64,000 bases of DNA from Schistosoma haematobium (lineage: Eukaryota > Platyhelminthes > Trematoda > Strigeidida > Schistosomatidae): the NCBI RefSeq assembly GCF_000699445.3, contig NC_067196.1:60269364-60333363 (forward strand). Reading direction: 5' to 3'. The translations under genes and the position numbers were made by a program. This document shows, piece after piece, positions 51,501 through 54,500 of the stretch (the first letter of the stretch is position 1; the number at the start of each line of letters is the position of its first letter). Below the pieces are notes generated by a model. It did not search any database and was not told where the DNA came from. It was given only the letters and a program-made list of their open reading frames with translations.

Positions 51501-54500
51501 TAATGGTTAAAGCCTTCAACTTTCAATCGTTAGGTCCTATGTTGAGATTCTACTTTGATTCGAATAGACTAATAGTATAACTAGCGCTGCTATAAACAAT
51601 ATATGGCCAAGTTGATAAATTTCAGTCTTCGTGTAATATCCTTTTTTAATGTTCAAGCCTAAAACATACTTTAATATGTTATAGTTACTAAGTTCTTTCC
51701 AAACCTAAAAATTTGACAATAATTGTTCTAAATGAAAATATCGTTATAATACCTTGTGATATTCTTTTACAGCAATGATATCCCATGTTCTAGAACATCT
51801 GGATCACTTTTAACATTTGAAAATTTCGCTCCATTCAAATGTCAAATTCAATTACAAATAGATGATGAATTTCATATTGATTTTAATTATCGTTCAAGTC
51901 TATTACCGAATTGGTTCTCACATTTACTTCTTTGGGAGCATAATGAAACTATTGAATCAATTCTTGAGTTAGAATCTGCTAAATTTTCACTACAACGATA
52001 TATTACAACTCATTTAGAACCTTTGTCACAATCCTCACCATTCCATACAAGTTCTACACAATGGCAGTGTGTTATAAAATCTCCTACAACATGGTCGTTG
52101 AATGTTGATGCTATTGCTCTAACACTAATGCCTAAAACACGAATGGTTTTACAATTGGTTAAAACACAGTTATCTGGTAATATTGAACAGGGAGAAAATT
52201 CATCATTGATTGCTCAAACATCGTTACTTCCTTTGCCAGGCATTAGGATGCTTATTCCTCCCGCTGTTAAACTACAAGAAGACAGTCACACGTCTGCGTC
52301 TAAAGATTGTAAGTATTTATTCTTTTTTTCTGCATTATGTTTAATTGACAAGTTGTTCCCAATTTTTCAAGTTTTTTTTAGTTCAATTTTGGACAATACA
52401 AAATTGAACACAAATGTGTATTTATTCAGGATTTTACTGTTACACTGGTGGTGAGATCAACTCAAATGAGAGGCAGAAAACAGAAAATAACACCATTCAT
52501 ATCAGTAAACACTAGATTTAAAGTGAATCCAGTCACACGACTATGATCAATTTCGTATTATGTTGCCTATGGTCTCCAACAATTGTTACCCAAATCCCAA
52601 ACAGTGGGTCTGCATCTTGTTTTCTTTCTCAGATTGAGTTATTGTCTTCATAGGTTAATTTCATAGCTTGGTTTTTATGTATTTAGCATTTTCTCAGCTT
52701 ACTGTTCTCCTAGCTACCTTTATATATCAGAGTAGTTGGTTATTGAGTCTGTTGTGACACATGGTTCAATCCTCTTAGTTAATTTTTTTTAGTGTCGTTG
52801 ATGTTTTGTGAACATTTTATATCTTTCCACGAAGTTTACTGTCACATAATCGCATTTAATTCTTGATCTCTTTTTAAAATAATGTCTATGCTAATTATGT
52901 ATATGACTTCATGAATTGTAACATGATCCCATTAAATTGAAATAAACTAATTAATCACCGTTATTTTTGTAGAATAAGGTTTTGTTCTTGTATTTTCTAT
53001 TGTTATATGTTTTATTTTATTAAATTCATTCAATCTACCTGAGTTTGGGTATTCAATCGTTATCAGATGTGATACATGTTTGTCATGTATACCGAATGCT
53101 AACCAACTAATTTTTTTAATGACGAATAAAAATATCACAAGTGATGAGGTATTCAAAATTAAATGTTGTAACTAGACATTAACTATGAGTGATCAAGTCA
53201 TTGTCAACAATATTTTACGTGTATACCACTTGAAAAGTCTTCTAAGAATAAACTATTTGATTGATCTATTCATATAAATGCAAGTACCACGTACTTGTCC
53301 TTCATTTATTTTGCACTAACATTGTTAAATACATAATTTCAAAGATTGCTGATGTCCAGCTTATCGGTACCAATCCTTCGATGATATATTTTCTAGTTGT
53401 ATAAACATGATACTAATAAGTCTTTATTACCCTCCTGAAATTTAATATTGTTAATGGAGTTATTTGCGTTGGATTATATCTATTCACTCATTTTTGTTGT
53501 TGATGTTGAAAATCTATCATATTTTTTATTCGTAGTTTATTTCTGTTGGAAATTCTTGTTAATCAAAACATTTCTTTTTGACATCCACTACTATGATATC
53601 TGTAGAGTTTGTTTTGTTCTTGCCTTATTTTAGCTTACCAGTTTTGGATTACTGAAACTGATCATTTTACTAGACGATTATTGATTTTCATTCCACCAGC
53701 CACTTCATTTGCATTGAATATGCAAGAATTAGGACCAGACAAACTGTTAGTTAGATCACAATTCCCTGAAATCTTAGAAATTGTTCAATCACCAAGACCT
53801 GTTCAAAGTTTGCTTGAAGTTGTGGATATTTACAAAGAATACAGTCGGAGTTTTTCCTCTTCACTAGCTTCCACTACATTGGCATCATATCCTAGCATTG
53901 TGACAACAGAATTATCCCATTGGCTTCATGTAGTTCACGAACAGATTGGCAAAATTGAAGATGATGTAGTATCGGATTTAAATCCATCCATATTAAAACA
54001 CAAAGTTTTATGGCTAGTACAAGTAAAATGTATCCCTGGTGATTCTCGTAAGTTGTTTTGTTTCTGTCTTCTCTTGTACTTTATAAAGGTGCCTCCCGTT
54101 TTTATTTACCTTCATATATATTGTTATTTTCATTTTTTAATATCACTTATTCAATTGTCAGTTGCTAACACTTCATACACTAAATAAACATTGATGTCAT
54201 TTCCATAAACAGCTTCTAATTAATCGAAGTTATTCAGTAAAAATGTAGTCATCAAGATTCCTTATCACTGATTTCATTTCTAATGTAATTTCATGATTAA
54301 GTATTTGCGTCTGTTGTTTCTCATATATGATTAATCCAATTGTGTAAATATAAGATCAGAAACAAATTATACTCATGCTTTCATGACTATCTTATTGGTT
54401 AGTTGTACTTGTCCTTAGGATTATTGTACATCCTCAATCCACGTATACTAAAATTTTCAGATGAGTTTGCATTAAGCTCATCAGTTGTGTTTATGATTAG